Assembly (NCBI GenBank): GCA_008360975.2
Contig: CM039187.1
Coordinates: forward strand, 18,939,495 to 19,003,494
Source: Lichenostomus cassidix
Taxonomy: Eukaryota > Chordata > Aves > Passeriformes > Meliphagidae
Direction of reading: 5' to 3'
DNA length: 64,000 bases
Shown here: positions 1 to 13,700 of the stretch, piece by piece
How positions within the stretch are numbered: the stretch's first letter is position 1
How the letters are laid out: each line of letters starts with the position of its first letter
Position numbers and translations under genes: made by a program
The notes under the pieces: model-generated
The model's database searches: none
Seen by the model: only the letters and a program-made list of their open reading frames with translations
Told to the model about the DNA's origin: nothing

Positions 1-1687
1 AAGTAGAACATGCTGGTGCCATGTCAGCATCAAAATTATTAAAGCTCAGTGTCTGGTGTGCCCTTTTTACATCCTTAGGATGAAACCGTTAGAAGATTTA
101 GAGTCAGAAAACAATTTTCACTGCATAAACTCGGAGATTTATGAACATCTTCCTGCCCTCTACTCTTGATTTCTTCTAAACTTGTTTTTCAGCACAGCAA
201 AGCCAGAGCATTACCAAAGGTTTTTGAGTTACAGTGGAAGCACTACACAAGCTCCCGTCTCAACAGTGGAATTTCAGAGTCCATCAAGCAAAGCTGCTAT
301 GAAAGCAAGATTTAATGCCAAAACTCAGTGGTTCTTTTGAAGACTGTGATGATGATCACTTTCCTCCACTGTCCTTGTGGCTGGGGAAGCCAGTTACCAT
401 TACCCCACTGTAGCACTGTGTTGCAGGTAAAGAAAAAAAGTTGTCAAATACTGCAGTAAACTTCCTAGAGAGAAAACAATGCTTTGAATTACACTCAGAT
501 CCAGAGACTCCCAGAGCTGATCACAAAGCACAGATTAGTATGGCAGCAGAAAGGGATGTATTGTATTTTCTTCAGTATTTTTGTTTCAGTAAGTTTAAAC
601 AAATATGACCATAAATTCCTTATAAAAATGTAAAATAAAGCCACCTATGCTGGAGAGAGAAGACAGAAACCTTTTAGTCACATACAAATGAAAAACTCTT
701 TTTCTTTACCACCTGTGAATCCTTCAAAGACATTAATTTCTTTTCTACTATATCATCTCTTTACCCACAACTACTATAGCCACTCATATTTCATCCAGAA
801 TATGTGCCATTTTCATTTCAAAATTTAGTAATCTCTCACATCTGAAATAACCTACCTCATGCAAATGTTGCGCAAAGAGACAAAATATGTACAAAGAACA
901 TATGTGAATGGGAAAAAACCCAAGAAACCCACAACAAAAACACTCAAACTGTTCCATGTAACCCCTGAGAGCTTTAGATATATTCATCCACTGTCTCTGG
1001 AGGTGAACAAGCAGGTCAGTACCAGATGGTTGACACATGACAGCAGATAAATACAAAGCCATCAGCATGGAGTACCTTTATCAGCATTAGGCCTAGACTG
1101 GACCCTCTTCCATTTCCTGATTTTGCACAGGAAATGCAAAAGTTGTATAAAGTTTAGACTATAACTCAGATTAAGGAGGTTCAAGGAAACAGACTCTGGA
1201 AACAAAGAATGGCTTTACCACAATCAAGACAATCGTTTTGGTTATCCTTATGACAAAGCAAACATAGGAATTACCAAATCAGAATAGCAGACTAGTTAGT
1301 TTCTACTACAGGCCTCTTGGTACACTCCCCATTTACATCTTTGAAAAGAGTAGTGAACTTGCCCTTTTTTATAGAAGTACCTGATTATCTCCATATAATG
1401 AAGACTAAATCTAGTGACTTTCCCACCCAGAAATCACTAGCTTACAAACTGTGCCACAAAATTTCCCCAACACCTCTCGCAACCTTCAGCACAACTAAAC
1501 CAGAACAGGTAATAATCACTGCTGTCTCTGCAGTGTAGCAAGAGTTTCAGTAGCTGACTCTTTAATTCTGATCATCAGAGACCAGAACTCAAAATTTCTG
1601 GGATATGACCAGTCATGCAAAGCCCACATGGGATGGGAAATGAGGCAAACACTCAAAGATTCATCTGTAGTACATTTCAAACCATAC
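1..1687 (-). other. GBF1 intron (part), leads to Sec7 exons
   Basis: No coding match was found here. I looked for the next GBF1 segment (the start of the Sec7 region) on the minus strand and did not see it, so this intron runs off the left edge and exceeds 1.68 kb. The sequence is AT-rich, without recognisable interspersed repeats. Confidence 0.8.
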
Positions 1688-1776
1688 CTTCTTTTTGTTC
1701 TTAATCTGCATAAGTTCCTGAGGACTTGGAAGAATACAAGAAAATCGAGTCGGTTTCCTGGGGATACTCTTCTCAG
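1688..1776 (-). CDS. GBF1: GBF1 exon, last before the Sec7 region (residues ~670-699)
   Basis: 89-bp exon with acceptor TGTCCTTCTAG and donor GTATGG. It reads [20 protein letters not shown] followed by LMQIKNKKK and ends in phase 0. This corresponds to the RKPPRFSCLLPDPREL...NKKK segment of vertebrate GBF1 that directly precedes the Sec7 region. It is too short to appear as a conspicuous open frame; it was found by searching for the expected peptide on the minus strand. No further GBF1 exon is visible from 1 to 1687. Confidence 0.94.
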
Positions 1777-4700
1777 CTAGAAGGACAAAACATCATTACA
1801 GTCAAAACTATCCTCAGAGTACCAATCAAGCATGGGAGTGTCCCATAACAATTTTCAGTCTTGGAGTCTTTGCTGCAATATGCTGTTCTGCAAATGGCAA
1901 TCACACTTCTATTTAATTACTACACTCCTCCCACCCACTTTTTCAGCATAATTGCACAGTAGCTTCTTGTCCCGGACAATTTCACAAAGCCACAAGTTTT
2001 AATTTTCTGGCTATTTTGACTACCCATATTACTGATTCCCTGGAGAGCTCCTAACTTCCTTCAAAACAGTAAGCGCTGCTATGAATTCACACACTGTGAC
2101 AAAAGTGACCCACCAGATCTAACCCTTCCCAGAAGAAATGCAACAGTTAGTAGGCATAAAAGCACACATACAATAAACAAACCTTGCCATATACCTCCTT
2201 CCTATTTTGAGCTGAATAGCTACAGTGGTCCACACTATAGCAGGACCTGCCGGCAAATGTCAGGACCATTCTCAGCTTATAGACACCCAGGGTATTGTGT
2301 CAGGGTACTGCAGAGACTATTACCTGCCTCACTTCCTCCTTCCAGCTCTACACAGCTGTCCTTCATCTGATCAGCCATGAGGCATCCACTGGTGGGAGGA
2401 CATGCCCCAGCTGTCTCTGAGACTGCACTGGAAGATTTTCCCTCACTGAATACTCTCTCAATATCTGTAGAAGTTAAAACAAACACAAACAGGCAAACAA
2501 AACTCACAAAAAAATCCCAAACCAAACACCCAAACAGAAACAAACCCATCAGCCAAGAAAAAAAGCTACCAACAGAGAAATAATGAACTGATCACTCTAA
2601 ATTGAACATGTGCTTATTCAATGAGTTCCTGCCAGTAACCATGACTTTGCAGTATCCTCAGTATTTTGTCTACATGAATTTCATGGCATACCCTCATTCT
2701 GTTGTGATTGCCAGTCCTGACATGGCCTTTATATAAGGCTTCATGAGAGACAAATTTTAGTATCTCTAACTTTTACAAATAGCAAGGTTATTAACATCAG
2801 TGTGCAGTTATGAAATGTGCAACAGGAAGACTGAAAACATATATTTAAGGAGTTTACTATGTCAGCAACCAAAATGAGATCTTCAAGTTTAGCACAAGAC
2901 TAAGGTTAATATTAAAATATCAAAGAAATGGATCTTACTGTTGCTTGTTTCTTTGGTGCTGTTGATGGTTTCTGTGCCGGGTTTGACAACTTCCTTCTCT
3001 TGTTGATGTATGTTACTCAGCACTTTGGCCTGGCAATGTGCCTCAGTGCTATCTATCACTGTCAGCAATGCTTCCAGAGACAGCAGATGGACAGTATACA
3101 ACTGTCCAGAAACTGGGAAGGCATTCTGGGAAATAACATGTAAGTATTAGTCAACTTTCATGTCTCTCTCACCATAATGGAGGAAATAAGTTTATCCCCC
3201 ATAGCCTGAGGAAGGCAAGAAAATAGAACACCCTATGTTTCTAGCCTGCATTTAATAGTTTATTTACTCTGACATTATTAAAGCATCACGACTATTCCTT
3301 TTCTCTTCTGCTTCCAAATGTTAAATGGCCTTCCTCATCTCTACAGCCTACTCACCCCGGACCTTTTGACCACTCCCATTGTTAAGTTCTGCCCTGAGTC
3401 ACCGGCTGCCCCCTCCCTACCCCTCCCACCCCCTGCTGCTGTTCAGCACCTTGGAGAGCAGCTTGGTGAGCTCCTCGAAGAGGTTGGCGCAGTAGTAGTC
3501 ACAGTCGTAGTTAATGTACAGCTCGGTCACGAAACTGGGAATCCTCCACAGCTGAACAATGGCTTCCAAAGCCATCTCCTTCATTTCATAGGGCATCTTT
3601 GGGTTTTCCACAGTGATTATTTCCATCAGCTTCTTGATATACATCTGGCAGAAACACAGGGCAGCTCAGTTTAAGGAAAAGAAAAAAGAAAGCAGGACAG
3701 TGAATAGCTTTGAGGACTACAGAAAGAGATTTAAGCTTCATCTTTCACATAGCATTTCACCTTTAATGATGGCTCATTCTGAAAGAGGTTGTAAAAAGGT
3801 TTCAAATAGTTCTACTGTTCAGCACACCTGGATTTACCGTGCTAAAAAACCAGTCTGAAGGCAGGCAGCACAGTTTGCCAGTCTCAAAGACATTTGATTT
3901 TCCAACAAGAAAAAGGCTACACAGCCTACCCATAACACTGAGTCATGCATACAAACATAAATCACCACTTGGACTCTATTTCACTGTCCAGATATATGCA
4001 TTTAACTGAAGGCAAATCAACTATTACCCGGTACCCAGTGATACTCAAAAAACTCACCTCCAGCTGGAATTTCAGATGCTCTCTCATGCTCTCAAAGAGA
4101 AGAAAGCACACCCTGAGGGAGGCTGCGTACAGATTGAGCCGTTCAACACTCAGTAGCTGAACAAGAAACAAAGAAAACCCTTTAATAATTACAAATGCAA
4201 GTCATTATGTGCTATAAGTAGCAGTGCTGTGGCACTGCAGGCATCATCTGCAACCAACCAAAGATCCACATACTGCCTCCCATAGCAATGCTATTTTAAA
4301 AAACAACCCCTTGTTAAACCTCCTGGTCCCATTTTTTGCTAGTGAGGATAAATACACATAATTCTCACCTGTGTGTGGTAACACTTTACCCACTACAACT
4401 CGGTTCTTTTGCCAAGTCCACAGAGACTCTTAGTGGTGAAGGAACATGGGAGAGGACCTGCCTCTGAGATGGCCACAGTGCAATTAATAGTGTGGTATTC
4501 CCCCAAAGACTCTGCCTACTACTAAACTGGTACCTTGCATCCATAATTACCTCAAAACCGATTATATCAAAACACAGTGCTATCCCACAGTAACAGTTCA
4601 TTCTAATCACCCTCATCCTTCTTGGCCCTGGTCTGCAAAAAATAGCACAACACCCTCTCTGGCTTTGCAATAGCACTGTTTGGTGCAATTCAGAACTCTC

Positions 4701-7700
4701 AGTGCAGTGCAGCAGAGAGCTTGTTTGAAGACCTGCCAAACCTCATACTACTAAATTCCAATACACTCTTTGATGCAAATTCATATCTGACTCCCCAGTG
4801 CCATATGCCATGTGAGCATAAGCCAGACTCACTTGAAATAGGTGTCGGCACAATTCCTCCTTCACGAGTCCCAGGAGGGACTGGCAGTTTGCAATGGGTG
4901 CTGACTCCAGGGCAACAGTCAGCAGCTGCAGGCCCATGTGGATCATCACCTCCGAGTTGTGGCGGTCATGAGGGTTGGTAAGTGAGATGAGAAAGCGGAA
5001 CAGTTCTCTAATACATGGCAACCCATATGGGACCAGAGCCGCTCCTAAAAGAAAAAGAGAGATTAGCAGTCTAAACTGTCTTTTTGCTTTTTTGCAGGTC
5101 CCTAGCAAGTGTTAAAAGTTTAATTGTTACAGACATGCCAAGGAAGAGGAGCTTGTCACCCTCTCAGCAGGAAGTGAAATGAAACAGTGGAAATGAGACA
5201 GGACTTTAGCATCATTGCCCACCTCTCACCTTCTTTTTGGGAAGACTGAGTAAAACGGACTCCCCGGGGATTTACATAGTCCATGTCATGAACTGAGGCA
5301 GAGTCAGAATGTTCTGCTACAGATGTGCACTCCTCTAGGACCTCAGGGATAGACTCGACAGAAGCTGACTGGACCTTCTCCTCTCTCAGACTTTCATTCT
5401 TCATTGATATGTCATTTGAGAATGAAAGAAGCGAAAGAAGAGTTAACAAGCACTAGACAAGTAAAAAAAAAGGCTCATTTGTTCACAGTTAATTTGTAAC
5501 TATTAAAACAACACAGGTCACTAAGGGAGGAGTATGAGAAAAAATTTAAGAGAAAAGAGAGCTTCTACATAAGCAGCAACCCTCTCTACACTTTCACTTA
5601 CGTCTAGTTCTCATCTGCTTTACATAACTCTAGGTTGTGAGACTATGAACTTTACTTCAAAAACACTTCTATAAACTATCAGTTCTTACTGCCTCTGAGG
5701 CTAGAATTTTGCTAAATTTTTTTTGTTTTAAACACCACATAACTTCAACAGACTACTTCTGTTTAATCCTTCCTAGCATTTTCACATTTCAAAATATCTG
5801 CAGCTCTGAAAGGTTCCCTGCAGCTCTATGATCCATCCCCTGAACAGCATTAGCAAGTGTTATTCCGGGAGTTTGAACTTTTTGTTAAAGTTATATTCAT
5901 GTACCTGGAGTTCAGGCTGATTTTGATTTTCAGTGACTTTGGCCTCATTTGAAGGTGTTCCTGCATTAAGTCCCACAGAAGTGACTTGGTCCAAGTCTGT
6001 CAGGTCTTCTTTGGAGGTTGTCTGTGAGGACAACTCCAGCCCACTGTCTGTAACTGGGCTGACAGCAGATGAAATGTTTTCTGAGCTCCCAGAGGAGCTG
6101 GGAGAAGGAGCATCTATGAAAGCAACTCCGCTTGCTGATGAGAAACAGAAGCAAAATGATTAGTATTACTCTGTCCCTCAACCACAATTTCATGCATTAA
6201 ATACAGCAACAAAGAAGTCTTTCATTACTGCTTCACACTACAAATGGTCTCAGACAGCAGCACACTAATGTGAGAGAATGCAGATAAACTAAGATCTCTC
6301 TTGCTAGGTATTAATGAATTAAGTAGACGAGCATAGGAGATACTAGCAGTTCTCCAGATTTCACACAATAGTTGGAGTATAACAGACTCAGCAAATTAGA
6401 TAACTTACATAGTGAGATAAAGGGTGAGAGGATCTACATAAGAAGGAATCTGAAAACAGTCCAAAAGGTGTACTCTACTCTAATAAAACAGCACAACCAC
6501 TTTAAATACTCGCATGAAGAATTAGTCACTCCTTCAAAGTGAGAATTTTAACTTGATTCTAAGGCAGGACCTATTTCTTTAATTCTTCTTAAAGAAATGA
6601 AATTGCAACACAATTCAAATAGGTCTGAAATATGAGCAGTGAAGAATTTTTACTATTTTGAAATATGAGACAGTGCTCCGTGAAGTGTTTCTTAAGTGTT
6701 TCTTTTGAAGAAACCCACGTATTTGAAGCACTCATTGTTTTGAGAGAACTTTAAAAAAATTAACTCATATATTTAAAAAGGAGAAGATATAATGCAGGAC
6801 ACAGTAACAAAGGCACAAACCAGAGTTATGTTATGAATTTACACATGAAATGTGTATGGTTTTGCACAGGGTAGTTATTATTGACAACTTGATTTTTGGT
6901 AATGTCTTAAATAAGCAGCAGACTGTTACTTGATTTGCAAGAAATGTATGATCAATTTTGCAATCTTTTCTTCACCTGCTAAGCCAGGATTCTGGCTTAA
7001 AAAGCACCATTAATACACTACCTAATACTACACAGTTAATGACCTGCTTTGTAAATCAACTCAACTTCTCTGAAATGTTACAGGAGTTACAATGTTCTTT
7101 GACAATTTAAAATTATTTGATAATTTAAATATAATGAAGATTTATGCAGAGGTAAGTTTCCATCTACATGGATGTTCTGAGTTAAATGACTGTATTTATT
7201 ATTTCCATAGTTTTCACCAAACATGCTGCAGTGTAAAAACATGCCTTGGATTGCTCACACTACACTGAATGGTTTTCTGTGAAGGAGTAAGTGCCAGAAC
7301 TATGAATTTTACACAGCAATTGTTTCTGCTTTCCTGTCCGCTTCCTTTCACTGTTAATGTTTACGTCTGATCATCAAAATGTAGAGTGCACAAGAGACAG
7401 AGTGCTTTGCAGCCAGAGGGAGACATTTATCCAGAGCAGAGGTTAAAAAGTTATAACTAGTCTATTCCTACACAATAGGATATGGAAGCCCCACAACATT
7501 ACATCCTTAAGCTCATAGCAGTAGTCACATATCATATCACGTCACTTTTGCATGCTGAATCGAAGCACGTGAATAAAGATTCATGCACATACCCATTAGT
7601 TTCCTGAACATAATACCCTTTCAGGTACTTTTGCTGTTCCCTTGACTTTTTCCTACAACTCTTCAACCCTTCTTACCATATCAAGGCCTGTATTCTTCTG

Positions 7701-10700
7701 GTAACAGTTGTAAGTGCACCTCATATTTCCCTGTCCCTTAATGAGTGTAGCCTTTTATTAAAATTTCATGGACTGTAGGTGTACACTTTCAGTCTTTACA
7801 TCTGTAGTGAGAGATCTGTTCATTCTCCCATCTTTGCCACCTAAGATTCTGTACAACCCTTAGTTCTACCTGTATATTTTCTCCAGTCACACTTTGCTCT
7901 TTCCTCTTTACCACCAAGACCACACCCTTGGGTACATTCTGGGGAAACACCGGAAAGAATATGCCACCTAAGTTAGCAATCTCCAATTAAAAGAAACCTT
8001 CTCCCCAGCTCCATTTTCTTTAAAGAATTACAGAATCAATTAGGTTGGAAAAGATGTCTGAGATCATCAAGTCCAACCTACAACTGAACACCACCATGTC
8101 AGCCAGACCACGGCACTGAGTGCCACGTAGGGTCTCTCTGTAAACACCTCCAGGACTGTGACTCCACCACCTCCCTGGGCAATCCATTTCAATGTTTAAT
8201 CAACCTTTCTGTGAAGAAAGTCTTCTAATGTCCAACCTAAGCCTCCCCTGCAGCAGCTTAAGACTATGCTTCCTTGTCCTGTCACTAGTTGCCCTTGGCT
8301 CTCCTCTTGTCAGTGCTCCTGTTCTCAATCTCTTATATGCAACTGCTGCATCCTCCAACTCTTCTGCCCCATGACTGTCCACAACCTTAGCCACTACTCC
8401 AGGTGTCCATTCTCATTTGTACAAACCACCCCTGTGAGGCATGCTGAAGACACAGGAATGCTGTCAAGTTATCTGCAGGACCATGCCCTTCTCATCAATA
8501 TGTATTCCATTTCCTGAAAACTCTTTCTCCTGGACCTGAAAAGCTTTGATATGTTTTGTTGCTACAGTCACTGAAAACTAATATAAACAGAATTAATGCA
8601 ACACAATATGTTAAGAGAAATAAAATAAAGACAGAGTCAAAAAAGCTCTAGAATGGATGCTGCCTGGTCTCTCGAAACAGATTTCAACTTACCTGTGGTA
8701 TTAGCAGCATTGCCTGCTGACTGTTCTGTCCCAGGAGAGACCTTAGTCACATGTCGAGGAGGCCTAGGCGATCTCTTCTGCTTTTTCCATTTTGATGATT
8801 CACTCATTCCTCCAGCTCTCATTTTCAACTGAAAATCAAGAATCATTAATAATATCAGTATTGCAAAACAACATAGCATAATGGATTACACAAGCCAACC
8901 CACAAAGGCTACCTCATACCCTCAAAGTCAGGCAATAGCACTTAAATTTATCACACAAATTAATCAGCACTTCAAAATCATGCAAACAACCCCTTGACTC
9001 CCCATATATTATCCAACACTCCATACCTGAATCAAGGACAATTAACTACAGTTACTCTGCTGTAATATATACTTAACTGGTCAATTATCACACTGCTCCC
9101 TATTCCCTATCAATACCTCTCAGCTTTAAATTAGGATAAAGAATCCTCTTAGACCCACAGACACATCTCAGATCTCTTTGGTTTCACCAAAGCTCCTAGA
9201 TTTCCAAAGGGCATCAATTAAAGTATATAAGCAAGCATTAGTTAGATTTGACATTAAACTAAAATTTCACCATCTATCTATCAAGCTGGGAATGAAGCCT
9301 GAGCACCCAGTCCCACACTGTAGCTCTGCTGCTGGTCTCTTGCCTTAATTCACTCTTCAACTTTGTAGCATTGCTATGCTCACTTTCCTCCAGGTATCTT
9401 TCACTATTAACAAGCACTTCTAAAACTTCACTCACTCATGGTGCATGTTATATTGCAAATACCACCCTAGTGATTCAGAAACAAACCTTTCTGCTCTCAC
9501 CTGCCTTCTGTCCTTACTTTTCTTCAGATCTAAATCTAACCTGACTCTTGACATGCTTGTTGACCAAGATCCTATTTCTAGTTTGTATACAGATTTTTGA
9601 TTGGGAAAACAAGAACAACAGCAGGAGCAGTGCAGACTGTGTGGCACTTGCTGCACAGCACTGTTATTTCAGGCTGTAGAGATGCTTCAGAACTTCCTAA
9701 AAGCAGTATGATATTTAGCCATGGCTAATGGCCCTGGCCAGCATGAAAACTGGTTCCTTATAAAGTAAGTTCCTCCAAGTGTAGGAATGCATCTACTCTT
9801 GTGTCTGGTAGCTGCAGTTAATTTTTCTGATGCTGCCACCTCCTCAGTTTGGGTGCCAATTTAAGCACTGAACAGGTACCTTGCATGCAGTGGAAACCAT
9901 TCAACAAGTTTCAGTACCAAGCCCTGTCTGGTGCTCTTCTTTGTAAATTTATCACAGTTAGATTTTATTTTGGGTTATAATATTCCTTATTTCTTGTATC
10001 TCTAGCATCAGATTTTACGTAGAAGACAGCTATATTCTTCAGTCTCTTCCTTTTCTCTGCAAATTACCTCCTTCCAGCTACTACTACTACTCTTAAATGC
10101 CAATTAACCTTCTAGGTTCCACTACTGTTTTTCCTTCTCTTTCCATTTTCCACGTAGAATTCTAACTCCCTGTATATGGCCTCAGCTTGTACTTGTACCC
10201 ATTTAAACAAAGCTTGTGAAAATGTTATGTCCCAGTGCAGTAAACCATTTGTGTAAATTTTCTTTGCACCTCAAATTGTATTTGTTTGATGACTAATCCC
10301 CATGTTTTAGCTGTGCTACAGTTTCATTGAGCCTGATAATTAATAGATTCAGAATTACTTTGTTCCTTGTTATTTCTTCCAAATATTGCAGCAAGAATCT
10401 TTTATATCATAGCTTCTGACAAATACTTATGAGAGAAGCACTAACCTAAAAATAAAATTTTGTCAATTTCAAAATGCTTTACAATGCTTATGGATCACAA
10501 ACCTTTCATGTCAAAATTATCAGCTCTCTCATCTTTCCTATTTACTCCTTCGTAAGGCTACATAAAATATATGTTTATCTTTGATTCTTGCCTGTTTCTA
10601 AAATTTGAGCCTTAAATACTACCAATAGCTCTATTTATTAAAGGATTAAGCTACAATTCAGATCTGACAGTTTTACCTACCAGCTATCCTAGAAATATGG

Positions 10701-13700
10701 TATGTTTTTTCCTCCTTTTTCTGTAACTTATACCGTAAGATCTGAAGACTTGTGGATCATTGTACCAAACTACTTTCATTACGAAGGCAACCTGGAAGCA
10801 TTATGTGTCAAACCCAATAAAGTCCATTTCACACAGTTTCAAAACAGACTTTGTTTCTAGCTACCAAATCCTGTTTTAATCCTGTTAAAATCCAGATTTT
10901 AACCTTTTAATCTGCCAGGTTAAAAGTTACTTGCAGCAGGATGCAAAATTGAATCAGGAAAAGCAAAATGGAGTCAAGTTACTGATATGGGCTAACCATG
11001 TACTGGTTCTTTTGCCCTTGGTCATGCTCCTGAGAAACACCTAACTTTTGAAACATTTTATCAGACAACGAAAGCTGACAATTTAATTACTATGCTCTAA
11101 TCTCCCCTGTCACACAACACCAAATACCACCTCAGTTCAACACTCACCCTTTTCCTCAGAAACTAAATCTACCCTCTGCGATTGTACTGTGTTTTAACTC
11201 CCAAAGTTTAGACCAGAATGTAAGTTATCTGAGCTTTTTTTTTTGTTGTTGTGGTGGTGGTGGTTTTGGGGATTTTGGTTGGGTTTGGGTTTGTTTGCTT
11301 TTGTTTTGTTGGGGTTTTTGTTTGTTTGTGTTGTCTTTTGGTTTTATTTGGGGTTTTTTCGCAGGGAGTGGAGGGGTGGGGTGGGGGGTGAGACAAGATT
11401 ACCCAGTAGGTCTTTTCCATCTCATACCATCCAATCCCCACATTCTACACAAACAGGTATCCTTTTATTAGAATTACCTAGCAGGATTACCTAGGACTAT
11501 CTCCTATATAATTTTGCCCTCCCTCTTTTTTTTTCCTTTTGCTATCCCCTTTTGCTATCCCCTTTTGCTATCCCCTTTTGCTATCCCCTTTTGGTTCAAT
11601 GCAGCAACCTATTGCCCAGCTTTGCAAAAATAGCAGAAGTAAACATAAATGCTTAATAAAAGTGTTTCACCAGTGCCAAGAGATTATTTGCTGTTTTAAC
11701 AAACAAACAGTGAGTTTGGGAATTCTAAAACAATACATGTATCAAAGGACAGCAAAGTAAAATCATTCCTTCTGAATTTTCTTTGAATTAAAAGGTAATC
11801 ACCTCATGACTCCTTGCTTTTGATGTTAGTATGAAAAATTTAAAACACACTTGCACAGCTTGCCTTTGACTAAAGGAACTATTTCTAAAGCTTGTTTTTA
11901 CCTTCAATTCCAAGGCATTTCCCAATTTTTCTAAATAACTTCATTGCATGTTAAGAGGCTGAGATTTTAAACCCATTGTTGCCTTTTTGACTAAATGCAG
12001 CAGCTAAATGGCATTTAATAGATCATTAACATATCCTGAATCTTACACATAATCTAAAACTCTCCTTCCCTCTTCCATGCTCAGTGATAATAGAGTTGCA
12101 TTAGTTTTCTAATTATCACTGTCCTTGAGATTATATTAAGCTTGTACTTTGGACGGTAAAAACCATCTGAAGTTAGTATTTAAAAATATTCTTTAGAAAT
12201 GAGAGAAGGGGCTCAGAGCTACTCTTCGTTCATCTTGGAATTCAGTACAGGTTCAATTACATTTATCTGAGTTAACTTTGCATAAAGAAATGTACACAAA
12301 ATCACTGAAGAAAAATAAATTACAAGACTCCAAATGCTTCCTTTGATAGATGAGGTTTTAAAAACAAAACCCTAGCTAAGGTCTAGGAAGGTGAAGAAAA
12401 ATGTAATACTACAAGATTCTTTCTAAAGGGTCTGTGAGATCTCATTTTTCTACAAGCCACCTTACCTGTACTCGTTTGTTTTTCCATAAGATACTGTAAG
12501 CCTCAAGAGAAAAGGGCAGGGGCCAATGATTAGTAATGAAAGTGATTATACTAAAACATGAGCTCATTCTAGATGCAGCATGGAACTGGTCAGCACACCA
12601 AGTAGCGTTCAAGACACAAAAGCATGCAGAGAGAACGCAGTCCACGATCCAAGTCCTGGAGACACCGAGGCAGTCCAGTCATCTCACGTACATACCTGCC
12701 TGTACTGCAACAACTAATGAAGGTTATTTGGTGAAATGCACTTGTGCATCTTAGGCAACTATGAACAAAATCCACCCCAAAAATCTGTGAAAATTCAGAT
12801 TTATGCTCCTCCTCCCACTGCAGAACCCAGTGTTTAGCTACAATACTTTCTACTGCAAAGGGAAATATTTCTTAGTATTTCTTCTGTGTAACTGCATAAA
12901 TCTGCAAGTCTTGAGCCACTGCCTTCCAAATTATCCTGTTTGGATACCTATTTTGTCTTAGACACAGGACAAACGGCATTTCTAAATGTTCTGTTCAGCT
13001 CTGTTTGGACTAAGTAACATTAATGGCAGACAAGAACTAAAGCTACATTAAGTTTATGAACCGACATGGAAAACTGAAAAGGGTCCCATCTAAGTTCGTT
13101 TTTCAGGGTTGTTATGACTGATCCAAACCAAATAATCTGGATGTCTACAGTATTTCTTTAGAAGTATTTTCTAGAGGAATTAGCAGGGCCAAACACATTT
13201 CGTAAATCAGTTTGGCCCCACTGATCCTCCATTAGCATATACTGTGCTGGAACACATATTTAATTTCAGTAGAAACATGGACAAAGATGTTGAAAATATA
13301 CAGCAGTCTCCTTCAAAAAAACTTTAGAAAGCATTGAACTCTGTGGCCCTGTACAAAGTAACAAATCTCAGAGATTCACCTTGACTAAAAAAAATTTAAG
13401 GCATGTTGGGTCAAAAGACTCCTCAGGTATATGGAGGAGCAACGTCTATACCTAAAATCAACAGGCAAGACACACAACACTTCAGAGACCAACCCATATT
13501 TTTTATGTTTCTTTTCTTTGGGTTTTCACTGTCAAATCTTACCCAAGCCCTCCCACTCCGTTCCTCCAGAGGATTCTGTGATGGTGTCTTAGGTGGCACT
13601 CACCAAGACACTGAATGCTGCAGTAAAACAAGGGTCTCTCCCTCCCAAGCCTGCCCCAGCTGCAGCCACAACACTGCAAAGCAACCACAGCATGCACTGT

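Larger units (their letters stand above)
1777..6134 (-). other. Short GBF1 introns in the HUS region
   Basis: Seven introns separate the exons here: 1777-2323, 2465-2938, 3126-3449, 3645-4057, 4157-4832, 5045-5229 and 5399-5904, from 185 to 676 bp. Apart from the UG-rich stretch at 2465-2550 (transcript sense) and the G-run cluster at 3409-3433, I see no repeats or RNA genes in them. The compactness fits an avian gene. Confidence 0.85.

Noticed and set aside
4386..4739. 117-residue minus-strand open frame between two HUS exons
   Set aside because: The flanking exons join in phase with each other (CRHLFQ to LLSVERL) as in GBF1, so this is intron.
8192..8374. Open frames on both strands near 8.2-8.4 kb
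   Set aside because: They lie in the CR1 3' fragment and carry no protein of their own.
11537..11592. Direct repeats resembling a CRISPR array
   Set aside because: The units are contiguous without spacers, only 13 bp long, and the host is a vertebrate; this is a minisatellite.
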